A stretch of DNA of 64,000 nt from Moniliophthora roreri. Taxonomy: Eukaryota > Basidiomycota > Agaricomycetes > Agaricales > Marasmiaceae. The position numbers and the translations under genes were made by a program. Positions 33,573 to 44,793 of this stretch are shown piece by piece. The stretch spans positions 165,253 through 229,252 of the forward strand of contig LATX02000246.1 of assembly GCA_001466705.2 (NCBI GenBank). Direction: 5' to 3'. The notes under the pieces were generated by a model. That model saw only the letters and a list, made by a program, of their open reading frames with translations. It did no database searches and was not told where the DNA came from. Numbering within the stretch: the first letter of the stretch is position 1; each line of letters starts with the position of its first letter.

Positions 33573-36500
33573 GTTGAAACAAAATTCTACGCATATTCCT
33601 CTTTCATGCAACATTGGGACAGAAATCATCAAAGAAAAAGCCCTGATTGATTCAGAGGCAGGAGAATGCTTCATTAGTGAAGAAGAAGCATGATGAACTA
33701 AGAAACCGTGGACAAAATTACAAAAGCCCATCAAAGTGTACAATATTGATGGCATGCAGAACAAAATGGGATGGATTATGCACTCAATCACAATAGATCT
33801 TCACATTGCCAATTGAACAATGATGGAGACATTCCTGATTTCAGGATTGGGGCTGGAACAAATTATTCTTGGATTACCATGGCTTCAAGATCATAATCCT
33901 GATATTGATTGGATCACAGGAGTCATTAGGTTCAGGCCAAAACAAAAAATTATAGCGTGAAAACCAATAAAACCATTTACGGGAATACTGGATAAGGTTG
34001 ATGATGACAAAGTATTGATTCAGTCTTTTATTCGAGGAGAGGAAGATAGTGATAAGATTAGAATCAATGCTAAGTTATCCACTTCTCAAGTCTTAGCACA
34101 AGCTTATGAAGTCAAGGCAAAACTATTGGAAGACCTCATACTGCTATACCTTTCCAATTACATTGACAAATTTGAAAAGAAGAAATCTGAATGATTCTCT
34201 CCATCTTGACCTTACGATCACACCATCGACCTAAAACTGAACTTCAAACTGAAAGACTGCAAGGTCTACTCACTATCGCTAAAAGAGAGGATTGAACAGG
34301 ACAAATTTCTCAATGAAAATCTCTGAAAAGAATACATTTGACCATCTAAATCCCCTATGGTGTCACTCTTTTTCTTTGTCGCAAAAAAGGAACCAGGTGC
34401 CTTACAACCGTGTCAAGACTATCACGATCTGAACAATGGGACAATAAAGAATCACTATCTGCTTCCTTTAGTCACAGATCTCGTTGATAAATTGAAAAAG
34501 GTGCAACTCTTCACAAAATTAGATTTACAAAACAGGTACAACAATATTCGAATTAAAGACAGAGACCAATGGAAAGCTGTGTTTAAAACACCCAGAGGCC
34601 TGTTTGAACCCACAGTAATGTTCTTTGGATTGACCAATTTGCCTGCTATATTCCAGGCCTTTATGAACGACATTCTGAAGGACTTCATTGACAAAGGATA
34701 GTATGTGGTTTACATGGACAATATCCTGATCTTCTCAGACAAGAGATGAACTTGACAAGTCCTGGAACAATTACGAGAAAACGATCTCTTCCTTAAACTG
34801 GAAAAATGTGAATTTGAAGTAACAAAAATGTTATTCCTAGGAATAGTCATTACACCAGGACATATACAGATGGATCCAATGAAATTGGCAGGGATAAAGG
34901 ATTGGGAAGCACCAAAAACAGTAAAAGGTGTGAGATTATTCTTAGGTTTCGCAAATTTCTATTGGAAATTTATAGGGAAATACACTGAGCTGGCACGACC
35001 CTTATATGACCTAACAAAAAAAGAGGTTGCTTTCAACTGGACAAGACAATGTCAAATTGCCTTCAATATTCTGAAGGCCAAATTTCTTCAACAGCCAATT
35101 CTGAAAATGCCTGATGACAAACAACTGTTTGTGATTGAAGCTGATGCATCAAAATGGGTGACAGGAGCAGTACTGTGACAGAAAGGACCAGATGGAGAAT
35201 TACACCCATGTGGATACATCTCGCATGCATTTACACCAATGGAAAGGAACTATGAGATCTATAACAGAGAACTTTTAGCGATTGTCAATGCATTGCAAGC
35301 TTGGCAACACTACCTTATAGAGGGAGCTCATCTGGTGACAATCCTCTCCAATCATAAAAATCTGACTTACTATTGGATGGCACAGAAATTGAATTGACAA
35401 CAAGCCAGGTGGAGCTTATTCCTTTCACAATTTGATTTACAACTGTTACATGTCTCTGGTATGAAAATAGCACAATCAGATGCATTGTCAAGAAGACTGG
35501 ATCTTGTTGAAGATGAAGACAATGACAATGAAGACATTGTTATGTTACCAGATAAGTTATTCATCAACACCATCGATATGAAGCTAAAAGATATGCTGGG
35601 AAAAGCATTAACCACAGACAAATTTCATTGAATGACAATAGAAAGTTTGATAGAGAAAGGAGTTCCTCCAATCAAATTGTCATTGCAAGACTGGAGAATG
35701 GAGAATGACATGCTTTTCTACAAAGACCAAGTTTATGTCCCAGACAACAAAGACCTCTGAAGGCTTATTGTAAAGATAGTTCACAAAGCACTCCTGCATG
35801 GACATCCAGGACAATGCAACACTGTAGATCAAGTACAGAAGGACTATTGGTGGCCAGAGATGACTAAATTCATCAAATCATTTGTTGATGGGTGCACAGC
35901 ATGCCAACAAATGAAGGTGAACACACATCCAACCAGGGTACCACTTCACCCCACTGGGGGCCACAAAGATGTGTTACCATTTCAGATAATCACAATGGAC
36001 TTAATAACGGATTTACCCGAAGTAGATGGGGATAACACAATTCTTGTTGTGGTAGACCACACTGCTATGAAGGGGGTGATTTTCATTCCATGCAAGAAGA
36101 AGTTAGATGCTACCAGAACAGCAGAACTTCTTTTCCAACATGTGTATAAACAATTTGGACTCTCTGGCAAGATTATTTCCAATTGTGACTCCAGGTTCAC
36201 TGCAGAAGTATTCACAGAAATGGGGAGACTATTAGAAATAAAACAAATGCTGAGTACTGCTTATCATCCACAAACAGATGGAGAAACTGAAAGAGTCAAT
36301 CAGAAAGTTGAGATCTTCCTTCATTTCTTCTGTGAAAAAGAATAGACGAAGTGGAAAGAACTCCTTCACTTTGCCGAATTCACACACAATAGCCGCACCC
36401 ATTCTGTCATGAAACAAAGTCCCTTTTATCTCACAATAGGCTATCATCCCCAACCTCTTCCTTCCATATTCGACAAAACCTTGATTCCATCAGTAGAGAA

Positions 36501-37038
36501 AAGGATAGTTGAGCTGAAGAAGTTGAGAGAAGAAATGTCCACCCTGTTAGACATATCAGCCAGGAAGGTTAAAGAAAAAAGTGGGAGAAGCTTCAACAAA
36601 TTCAAGAAAGGACAAAAGGTTTGGCTGGAAGTGAAGAATCTATTGCTAGGATACCCATTTCTGAAACTCTCCCCTAAACGAGAAAGACTGTTTGAAATAG
36701 AAGAGGTTCTAGGCCCAGTGACATACAAGTTGAAACTGCTGTTTCAATGGAGGATACACCCTGTTTTCCATGCCAGGCTTCTCTCCCTGTATAAAGAAAA
36801 CGATGTCCATGGACTGAACTTTCTAGAACCTCTGTCCAACACAGTGGAAGGTCAAGAGGAATTTGAAGTCGAAGCAATTATTGGACATTGACCAAAAGGG
36901 AAGAACAAAAGACTAACACATTACCTTGTGTCCTGGAAGAGATATGATTCATCACATAATCAATGGTTAAGATCTAGCAGGCTTAAACATTTGATGGAAC
37001 TATACCTCAACTATAAAATAGCTCACAACCTACCATGA
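33573..37038 (+). pseudogene. pol of the gypsy element: protease, RT, RNase H, integrase, chromodomain
   Basis: Readable in one main frame with many stops. Protease: ALIDSEA near 33,640 (normally DSGA). Reverse transcriptase: 34,200-35,180, with the catalytic box read as YMDN (34,711-34,722) instead of YxDD. RNase H: 35,110-35,500. Integrase: an HH-CC zinc domain near 35,780-35,910, then a DDE core with MDL, NCD and GETERVNQ (35,990-36,310) and a GPY/F-like module (GPVTYKLKL). A chromodomain with YLVSWKRYDSSHNQW lies near 36,920-36,970. Stops at 35,176, 35,395, 35,629 and 35,758 are all TGA where relatives have arginine. Two others (34,699 and 36,343) are TAG. It cannot encode an active polyprotein. 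Confidence 0.85.
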
Positions 37039-37063
37039 AAACCCCATCCAACAAACAACCAAC

Positions 37064-37573
37064 ATGTCTTTGACTCAATCTTCCTCTGCTCAGCAAACCA
37101 ATGCTTACTCTGACGACTTCACCCATCAAGGAGAATTCCACCCCACTGTTTTCAAACTCCTCTACATCATCAACTCTGAACACCACAATGAAGAAATCAC
37201 CAGAGCCATTGGCAACAATGACCTTCATCAGTTGCTCTGGGGAAGCCTCCTCTTCTTGTGGGGACATTGTCAAATGATAAATGAAGCCATAGCCCAGATT
37301 GACCGGCAAGCAGGTTTCTTTGCCTGGGCTTTGTGCAATGGAGATGACAGGATAGCATTGAGAGGCCCAATAATGGTACCCCTTCCACCTCCTGATCTTG
37401 AGACCTTACCTCTTCATGTACAAATTCCTGAAACAGGTCCCAATGGGGAGCCCTTTCCAACTGATGAGAACGTCAATCCCAAGAAGCTGATGAAGATGCT
37501 CAAAAACCTATGCCTCTACTATAAAAACACAAGGCCTGTGGTGCTAAAATACTCTCAAAAAAGGTATATATAA
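37064..37573 (+). CDS. ORF3 of the gypsy element, unknown function, intact
   Basis: A 169-codon frame (MSLTQSSSAQQ start) begins 25 bp after the pol stop. Unlike gag and pol it has no stop. It contains a hydrophobic, Leu/Trp-rich middle (LLWGSLLFLWGHCQM) and a Pro-rich C-terminal half, but no signal peptide, no clear membrane anchor and no domain I recognise. The last 100 bp also occur at 30,781-30,880, so this tail is repeated in the genome. It could be an accessory protein of this chromovirus lineage or a captured gene. Confidence 0.55.
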   Translation: MSLTQSSSAQQTNAYSDDFTHQGEFHPTVFKLLYIINSEHHNEEITRAIGNNDLHQLLWGSLLFLWGHCQMINEAIAQIDRQAGFFAWALCNGDDRIALRGPIMVPLPPPDLETLPLHVQIPETGPNGEPFPTDENVNPKKLMKMLKNLCLYYKNTRPVVLKYSQKRYI

Positions 37574-37583
37574 GTTCTTGATT

Positions 37584-39790
37584 CTCAGTTTTGTTTGTGA
37601 GTTGGTTTGGTGTGGTTCACTGTTACCACAATGTCAAGAATAATTCTCAATGTCTTGCTCAGTAGTTCAGAGATGATTGCCTTCAAAACAACTTCTCAGA
37701 TCAAAAATAGGTGTTTGTTTGTAAAATATTTATTGGTTTTGTGGTTTTATTAATCACTTCAAAAGCAAATACTGGTATAGATTTTGACCAGAAACTGCCT
37801 AAAGAATAAACTTCTTCTAAGTGAGAACAAAGGTACCTCTTGTACCTGAATATAGCCCTCTTAGCTATGTTCTGCAACAATTCTCAAGAGAACAAATCTT
37901 CTAGACACTGCTAGCCTGAAACCCTCTCTGATTCATGTTAAAACACTAGACTATACTGATGCATGTCAGCTACCCTCTTAGTAGACTGATACAATGTTTC
38001 TCTTATTGGAAAACACACCTCTTGCATTAAAAACTAAGCTCTTCCTAGCTTTTATTTATATCTCTGGTTTGGGTTACAATCTTGGGTCTCAACTAGCCTG
38101 TGCCTTTTGCTCAACTAAATAAGCTAGAGCCCGAAGTGGTTGAAAAATACTGATTGCTGGTAGCTCTTCTACCTGAACAACAACCTCATACACTCTGGTA
38201 ATCGGTGGGCAGTATCTCTCCTGCTTTCCACCTACAAAACATGTCCCCTTATATACCCTACAACATAAATAATCTAATATATCTGTCACAAATACAAATA
38301 AAACTGAGTTGGGTGATAAATATTATATAAACTGAGCTGTGTTTGGTAATTTCTCTGTCACAGTCTCTGATTGTAGTCAGGCTTTATAGCCATAATCTCT
38401 TTTATTCTTTTTCTTTAATGATTGTGCAGTCTTCTGACACTAACCATTTGCAATTTTCTCTATCAAATGGCTCTCCTTCCGACTCTGTTTGAAAATATTA
38501 TACTTCTATGCTGCTCTGCATGGTTCCTTCCTTCTCCATCTTCTATCATCTGCTCTATGGACATGCAATATGCTTCCATCTCTATTGTTTAAAGTGTACA
38601 CATAAGCTCAGCTGTGCTGGTTTCTCATCATACAGCTTTGTCTTCTGTTTTTCCGTGATACAGGCACCCTTCTGGTAGCCGATCATCTATTTCATTCTTC
38701 AATTTGACATTCAGTATCTCAAGTATCTCTTGCCAATAATTTGTCATCCTCTGTTTCATATCTGTTTCTTGATAATATTCTTGTATGTGTATCATTGAAG
38801 GCTGAATAAGAAGGAAGTTCAACCCATATCTAACCTTTATAACATAAAAGTGAAAATATTCCCTTCAGTATGCTTTCAATAGAGAAGTATTATGTAGTGT
38901 TGTTCCCTACAGGTTTTGGAATGCTCCTCTGTGTTCAGATTCGCTGTTTATTTTCATACTAGCAGTGGTCAGGTACCCTTTGTTACGTTACTTGCGCAGC
39001 AACGACAACAACTCAACACCACTATGACGTAGCGGCGCTAAATTGACAAAAGAGACAAGTTCGAGTTTGAGTTCCTTAGCTCGCGCTAAAGTTCTAAGAG
39101 TTCGGTCGAGGTGAGCAAGATGTCCAAAGAGTTAACTAGGTCAAGCTGAGGTAGCTTAGACCTTCAGACTATCTACTTATACAACGATTGTAGCTACTAG
39201 TTTGTATACAAGCTGCTAGATCGACATCGTTTGTTTAGTAAACAGAATGTCTCTTTGTCGTCATAATAAATAGGAACATGACATCAGAAGTGATGTCGAG
39301 GAAGTAAAAATAAATATAATGATACAATAGCCGATGTCAGAAATGACATCAGATCATAAATAGAAAAGGAGAGAAACTAATAGAATAATGATATCATACT
39401 GATGTCGCAAATGACATAGTGATGACATCTTAAATAGAGAGGAAGGCATGAAGTCGGAAAGGGAACTGGGAAGGTGGATAGGTCCAGATGTTAATGAGAA
39501 GCATAGGTAAAAAAAGGAATGCTAACGCTCAAAGGCGCTAAAGTGTCAAAGCAAGAAATAGAGAGTAGGAAAAAAGAGAGTCTGTCCATGTCCAACTGTA
39601 ACACCCTTGTATGGCCTACCATCAACCATTACTCTGCTAATATTTTATATCCTTCTCTACTAGTCGCTTTGACTAGCTGCTCAGGGCTCACACTAGTTCT
39701 CAATTCCCTTATTTATGTCATTTTCAACCATAAAAGTGCAAAATATTCTCTATTTGCATGTGAAATAAAAGGTAAAAGTTATGCATATCA
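37584..39790 (-). repeat. repeat C copy 1 (long LTR-like), interrupted by a solo LTR
   Basis: Starts near gagttggtttggtgtggttc and ends ATGCATATCA; the part 38,981-39,603 is the solo LTR. Related copies are 46,860-47,964 (+ orientation as here), 49,723-50,560 (inverted) and 30,609-30,780 (inverted, partial). Read on the minus strand it begins TGATATGC, has a TATATAAGG box near 38,250-38,265 and ends with TGTGGTAACA. It is therefore most simply a long LTR whose sense is minus. No coding capacity. Confidence 0.6.
38981..39603 (-). mobile_element. solo LTR of a gypsy element with CCCTT target duplication
   Basis: 623 bp from TGTTACG to TGTAACA, with a perfect 5-bp duplication CCCTT on both sides (38,976-38,980 and 39,604-39,608). 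Empty versions of the site are present in other C copies near 47,775-47,785 and 49,730-49,745. Read on the minus strand it ends GCTGCGCAAGTAACGTAACA and contains the self-priming motif TCAGCTTGACCT (39,149-39,138) about 30 bp after a TATAAGTA box. CpG sites are frequent, so it is younger than the surrounding sequence. Confidence 0.88.
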
Positions 39791-40655
39791 CCAACCTTCC
39801 TCCTCACAGTCCAACAACATCAAAGAAACCTTCAAAGAGCAATTGAGATTGCCCAAGGGCAGTACCTTCTTGACCTCTGACAGCGATCAAGTATTATCAC
39901 CGAGGCCAACACAAGCACATGCATGGATGCACCTAGCTCCAATTCCAGAGAAACAGCATCCTTACCTGCCAACAAGCAAACTCTTCTCTACCCTCTACTC
40001 ACCAGTAATGTTGACGAACTCCTCTGAAGTTCATCTCCAGAATCAACAATCTCCAGAGCTTCCAAATGAGCTCAACTATTCCCAAACACCTCCCCTCCAA
40101 CAACTCTGCCCTTAATGTCCTGAACCACTTTCACATGAACAAATGCCTTTAGAGACAATTCAGTTCTGACCAACCCCATCCAGACTGACATCTCCCCTCC
40201 CAGTTTGCCTGATACTCCAGTCACAGTCCCTTTCCATGCTGATGGAAGGCTTAATCCCCATTTCATTCCATGAACCCTCATACCAATCACCACCACCTAT
40301 GAGACTGCAAGGTTCTCCCCTCCAAGAGATGAGCCCCACCCCTCCAACCAGCCCTCCCCTGTTGTTCCAATTAACCCAAGTACAAGTCACCTCTATTATA
40401 TCAGTGTGAGACACAGAGGATGAAGAGCTGGAAGACAGGGCCTTGCCACCAAATGACAGATTGAGGCCTCTTATGCCACCTCCCAAGGTACTGATAGCTA
40501 AGGTGTTTGAAACACTGAATGCTCTGTGTGCCAAATGGGCGACCACTGTGCTAATACCACTTGAATGTGCTACACAAAGAGCTGATCTGTTGATCAGATC
40601 CTGCTCTACTATTGTCTATGTGTGGGCATGGTGATGTGCAGAGTGTGGTTTGGTG
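39791..40655 (+). repeat. repeat D, with a Pro/Ser-rich gag-like relic frame
   Basis: Starts right after the ATGCATATCA end of C. On the + strand, broken frames are rich in Pro, Ser and Thr (for example 39,790-40,115 and 40,443-40,634, the latter ending CSTIVYVWAW), with TGA or TAA stops between. This resembles the start of an LTR-element gag, but no zinc knuckle is visible. Its 3' 100 bp recur at 30,503-30,608. Confidence 0.4.
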
Positions 40656-42155
40656 TGATCAGAGTTACTGCACTTAGACTCTATTTGACATTTGTAAACC
40701 AAATAAGCATGTATTCATTTATTAACATAGAGACTACAAGAATATATTTGTTTAATAATTCATTTTTATTGTGTGTTTTCTAATTTCTATTATCTCAATC
40801 AAGCCTAAATACAACAGCTAACTGTGCTAAGGTGATGGTAAGACTACCCTGAAGTGATAACCCAAGTAATTAAAGACTACAGTACCCCTTGTACTGGATA
40901 CAACCCTCTTGGTTTTGATCTGTAACACACTTAAGCAGGAAAACTTCTACTCTTATAGCCTGAGCCCTCTCTAAGATGCATTGACACTAGCAAAACACTA
41001 GCTGCTTCCAGAAAGCCACCAAAAATTTCTAATACAAAGTCTTCTCTTGACTTGAAAACAACTATCTGCTAAAGTGCAGAACAAATATCTGGCTTTGCCG
41101 TCACTATCAAGTTTGGTTTATAGTCTTATATCTCAACTAGGTCTACTCTGAGTCCCTAGAGCCTAACGTGAAGAGGAAAATCCAATCGAATGTGATTTCT
41201 CTACACAAACAATAGCCACAATACAAATATTGTGTAGTGGTGGGGCAGATTCCTCTTGCTCTCACCTACAAAATGGCTGTCCTTATATACTGCTGGAAAC
41301 AAATATCTACAATAAAATCATAATAATAGGTATATATTGCACTGGTCACAGGAAAAATCACAAAATGAACGTATATGGGTTCAGTCCCTTGTCACAATAG
41401 TAATCCCATACCATATATAGGTATGCAGGTCACCAATAAATACAATCTCAGGTATTGGAAGCACAACTTGAGCTAGGCCCTCCATGCAGTATATGGGTAT
41501 CTAGGTTCGGAATCCATTGCTACTGCCTAGGAGTTCCTTATCCTGTTTTTCAATGGTTGGAAATACTCTCAACTTCCATAGGAGTCATCATGTATTTCCT
41601 TGTTCCGTCTGTCCTATCTGACTGACTCATGCTTATCTCTTATGTGTCTTTTCTCGTCTATCGATTCTATCTGATTTCCATCTTATTGCTTTCTCCTATC
41701 TTTGGAGGGATCATTGCATCACCATCTCAGAATGCAGAGTGATTATATACTTGAGCTAATACTTCATCGTATATCTGACTTAGATATTGTCATATCTTTT
41801 CTCTTGGTATATCGTAGGTATTATCCTGAGCTTGAAGGAGCTCTCTGAGAGTAATTGAAGATTGTTTAAAAGTGAAATATCCCCTTGATATACCATATAT
41901 ATGTTCAACTACCAATGTGTCTCTCTTGAACACACCATATAGAGGTCCCTACAGGTTTTGGGAGGCTCAATGCACAATATTGAGAGTCTATAAGTGACTT
42001 GGTACCCATATGGGGCATACTGTAAGTACAATTAACTTATAGCTTTATGCCATCAAGCATATATAGGTTTTGACTGACTACTCAGACTCATATCAGTCCT
42101 TCTATTTCCATGTTTCTTATCATTTCAACTGTTTAAATATGTCCAAATGACACTC
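40656..42155 (-). repeat. repeat E, a long LTR-like sequence related to B and C
   Basis: Begins gatcagagttactgcacttag, like the start of B. Read on the minus strand it has a TATATAAGGACAGCC box near 41,287-41,300, as in B and C. The words gtaccccttgtact, ccctctcta and aacactagc parallel those in C in the same order. Non-coding. The exact far end could not be fixed. Confidence 0.45.
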
Positions 42156-42561
42156 ATATGTGTAGAATTTGAAAGGTTTATAAAATTGGTGTATTAGCGC
42201 TATCAACTGTCAGGACTACAGTTGTCCAGTCTGTGGAGTTAGTCAGGCTGGACATCTCCCTCAAGACTGTGGTAACTGAAGAAGGTCTCACAGAACTCCA
42301 AGATGCAACAATACCAGCAGCCATTTGACTTCTGACAACAATATCAGAGATGATACAAACTGGGATGATAAGGTCTACAGAGATGGAGAGTCCTAGACCA
42401 TCTAGAGGAGTATCAGGAAATCCCTCTATTGTCATGGATGTGGGTGAACCAGAAGAACGGAGAATCTTCGACTACATTGGACCTGCTAAATTTCATGGGA
42501 AATGGTTAGTAGGAGGAGTGCTAATAGTGAGTATGGTGACTCACATCTAACAGGAGAGTAA
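42156..42561 (+). other. internal 3' region of the gypsy element before the 3' LTR
   Basis: A frame from about 42,190 to 42,550 on + is open except for one TGA at 42,326 (LSTVRTTVVQSVELVRLDIS... to VGGVLIVSMVTHI). It ends just before a purine-rich acaggagagta next to the LTR, a possible polypurine tract. It may be the displaced end of an element ORF or part of repeat E's element; I cannot decide. Confidence 0.35.
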
Positions 42562-43060
42562 TGTTACAGACTTTCAATTTCCTTTGACTTTCAATTTTTT
42601 TTTCTTCATCAACTTTCTTTTTTACACAATAAACACTAAAGTCGTGTTATTTAATGCTTGTATATGCTTCCCTTTGACATCTGGACAAGTCCACATTCCT
42701 GGTTCTCTTTTTTAGTAAATCTTATCTCTTTCCACTATGTTCTATCTCTTTCTTTTCATGACTTCATCTGTTCTTCTATTTATTTCTTTCAAGTTCTATA
42801 ACCTTTGTCATCTTCTTTCTATAATATTCTAAGACATTCTCTATCATACAAATGACTAGATACAGAGGATGTATAAAGGTAGATATGATCTGGGTCATAG
42901 CTCTTCAGCTTGACCTAGTTAATCAACTTGTATCTTAAGCAACGATTGAACCTTCTGAACTTTAGTTTCTCTGAATGAACTTGAACTTGAACCTTGATAC
43001 TTGACATCACTTTGCTTAGTGGTGTTGAGTAGTTGTCGTTGCTGCACAAGTAACATAATA
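42562..43060 (+). repeat. 3' LTR of the gypsy element
   Basis: Pairs with 30,990-31,482: same start (TGTTACAGACTTTCAATTTC), same TATA region and TCAGCTTGACC motif, and an end that has decayed from GTAACATAACA to GTAACATAATA. It is followed by the GTTGC duplication. From 42,651 onward the sequence is repeated after the N at 44,793. Confidence 0.85.
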
Positions 43061-44714
43061 GTTGCCACACTTAGAATGCCAACAAAACTCTTAGCTATAT
43101 TAATTCTCTCTTATTGAAGTGTTCTACTTCAAAGTGTTCACTTCCAAGAGAGTATAGATAGGTTTTAAAATAGGTTTATTTCACAACACACACACAAAAC
43201 ACAAAGAACATGGTGCACTAAGCACAAACACAAGAGCTACAGTCTCATACAAAGACTTAATAGCCAATGTAGTCTGACCCTATGGAGTTCAAGACTTCTT
43301 TAAGACAACTACAGGACACAGTGTACTGGAAAAGGTCCTAGACCAATTTCTACAAAGAGCTCAGCACAGGCACACTCTTTGCTAAGACTCTAAGTGTGTT
43401 ACAACCTGATACCCAACACAGGCTACACTTCAAGTGTCTAAGGCTCCTTTTTGGTGTAAAGTGTCTCTTAGAAGAGTGCTATCACACACTCAAGATGTTA
43501 CTCTTATTTCTTATAATGCAAGTTTGTTATCAGATGTCTATCTCTCTGGAGTCACTCAGGACCAATCTCCAGAGCCTGAAGTGAGAAAGTAAAACTAGAA
43601 TGGCACACAAAATTATATACCAAACAAACTCATCATGTATTCACAATCAGAGGGGGCAGAGTTACTTGAGTATATACACATATCTAGCTGTCCTTATATA
43701 TAGTCCACAGAATATATCTACAGAAAATTAGAAATAATGTCTGATAATTCAAGAAATAATAAACAAGTAACAGAGATGCTAAAAGAGGGAATATTTGGAT
43801 GTCACAGAGTCTGGCCACTATGGTATCTGACCATATCCATGCAGGTATCTACATCTCCAGGTGTTCTGGACTCTATAATTTGTATTTTCTCTTTTCTAAG
43901 TTGGGTATCTACGAGCAGATGGTTGTATCCATCCCATTTCTTACAGCATTTCCCTTTCTGGCATCCGCACATTGGCAGAGGCCTAGATGCTCAAAGTTTC
44001 CAAGGTTGGAACATGCTGTTACTGTTCCTATCTCCTTTGACAATGCACTTTTGGTCTTAGTTAGGACTTCTTATGTATTAAATATGCTTCAGCTGTCTCA
44101 TTGTGTCTGTCTATCAACTACAGTCTTATGAAAGTAGTCTTCTAGCTTCTGGGGTTACTTCCCACTTAGTTATGTTATTTCATATGTTTTCACCACTGTT
44201 GAACTCTTTATTAAGAGATTGTCTGCTTTGACTTTGATCTGTATATTGACTTTGGAGGATGGTTCTTTGATTGTTCCTGTTTTAAGTTGTCTTTCTGTTT
44301 TGATGTTTCTTTTAAGTACCTCTGTACTGTTTGACTGCACATTGCACTTTGCAGATGTCATAGAAGGTTGAAATAAAAATAAAATCCTATTAATAGCACT
44401 TTGAGAGCTTGATTAACTAGCCAATGCATTCATTGGGCCATAGTTGGGTTCTCTACAGGTTTCAGGTTTTGGGAGTGATCCACTTTGAATCTGATACATA
44501 GATAAGTCAGAAAGTACAGCTTAGACACCTCTGCATAGCATATCATATAGCTTTTCATACTTTTCAATGCACCATAGCTTCTCTATGGCAATAACTAGCA
44601 GACTGGGCTCACTCTAGTCCTTATTACCTATTATCTTGTGTCATATTAAAGTGTTCTGATCCAAAAGTAATGTAAAATGAATAAAATTGGGTCTTTCCTA
44701 GATTCACCATATTA
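43061..44714 (-). repeat. repeat B copy 1 (continuation of 30,882-30,989)
   Basis: Non-coding, about 1.6 kb, the rest of the B copy split by the gypsy element. Other copies are 47,968-49,722 (inverted) and 58,892-60,481 (same orientation). Read on the minus strand it has a TATATAAGGACAG box (near 43,692-43,700) and later an AATAAA signal near 43,165. This again fits a long LTR or a non-autonomous element transcribed from the minus strand. The small open frames inside are not conserved as proteins. Confidence 0.65.
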
Positions 44715-44792
44715 GCAAGTTGGTTTGGTGTGGTTCACTGTTACCACAATGTTAAGAATAATTCTCAGTGTCTCACTCAGCAGTTCAGAGAT
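44715..44792 (+). repeat. start of repeat C copy 2, cut by the assembly gap
   Basis: agttggtttggtgtggttca onwards, running up to the N. The full copy follows the duplicated segment, at 46,860. Confidence 0.6.
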
Positions 44793-44793
44793 N
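44793..44793. other. assembly gap (single N)
   Basis: The only ambiguous base in the window. The 2,142 bp to its left (42,651-44,792) and to its right (44,794-46,935) appear identical wherever compared, including all open frames at a constant offset of 2,143. This is the pattern of two contigs joined without merging their overlap. Confidence 0.9.

Larger units (their letters stand above)
30990..43060 (+). mobile_element. Ty3/gypsy chromovirus with two LTRs and GTTGC target duplication
   Basis: 5' LTR 30,990-31,482 and 3' LTR 42,562-43,060 both start TGTTACAGACTTTCAATTTC and are flanked by the 5-bp duplication GTTGC (30,985-30,989 and 43,061-43,065). The order of the internal region is gag, protease, reverse transcriptase, RNase H, integrase, chromodomain, then a third ORF, which is the chromovirus arrangement. 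The element is dead: pol has many stops, mostly TGA. It has been enlarged to 12 kb by a CACTA-like MITE (32,823-33,569) and, after ORF3, by repeats C, D and E with a solo LTR in C. The LTRs differ by substitutions and small indels, so the insertion is old. The second LTR falls partly in the duplicated assembly segment. Confidence 0.85.

Noticed and set aside
34699..36900. Reassignment or readthrough of TGA in the element ORFs
   Set aside because: The host genes on the left end with TGA as normal stops (for example 9,041 and 16,788). Arginine-site TGA is better explained by CpG decay.
40160..40546. 128-codon minus-strand frame in repeat D (Gly/Ser/Trp-rich)
   Set aside because: It is antisense to the Pro/Ser-rich + strand frame, which fits a gag-like reading better, and it lacks any domain.
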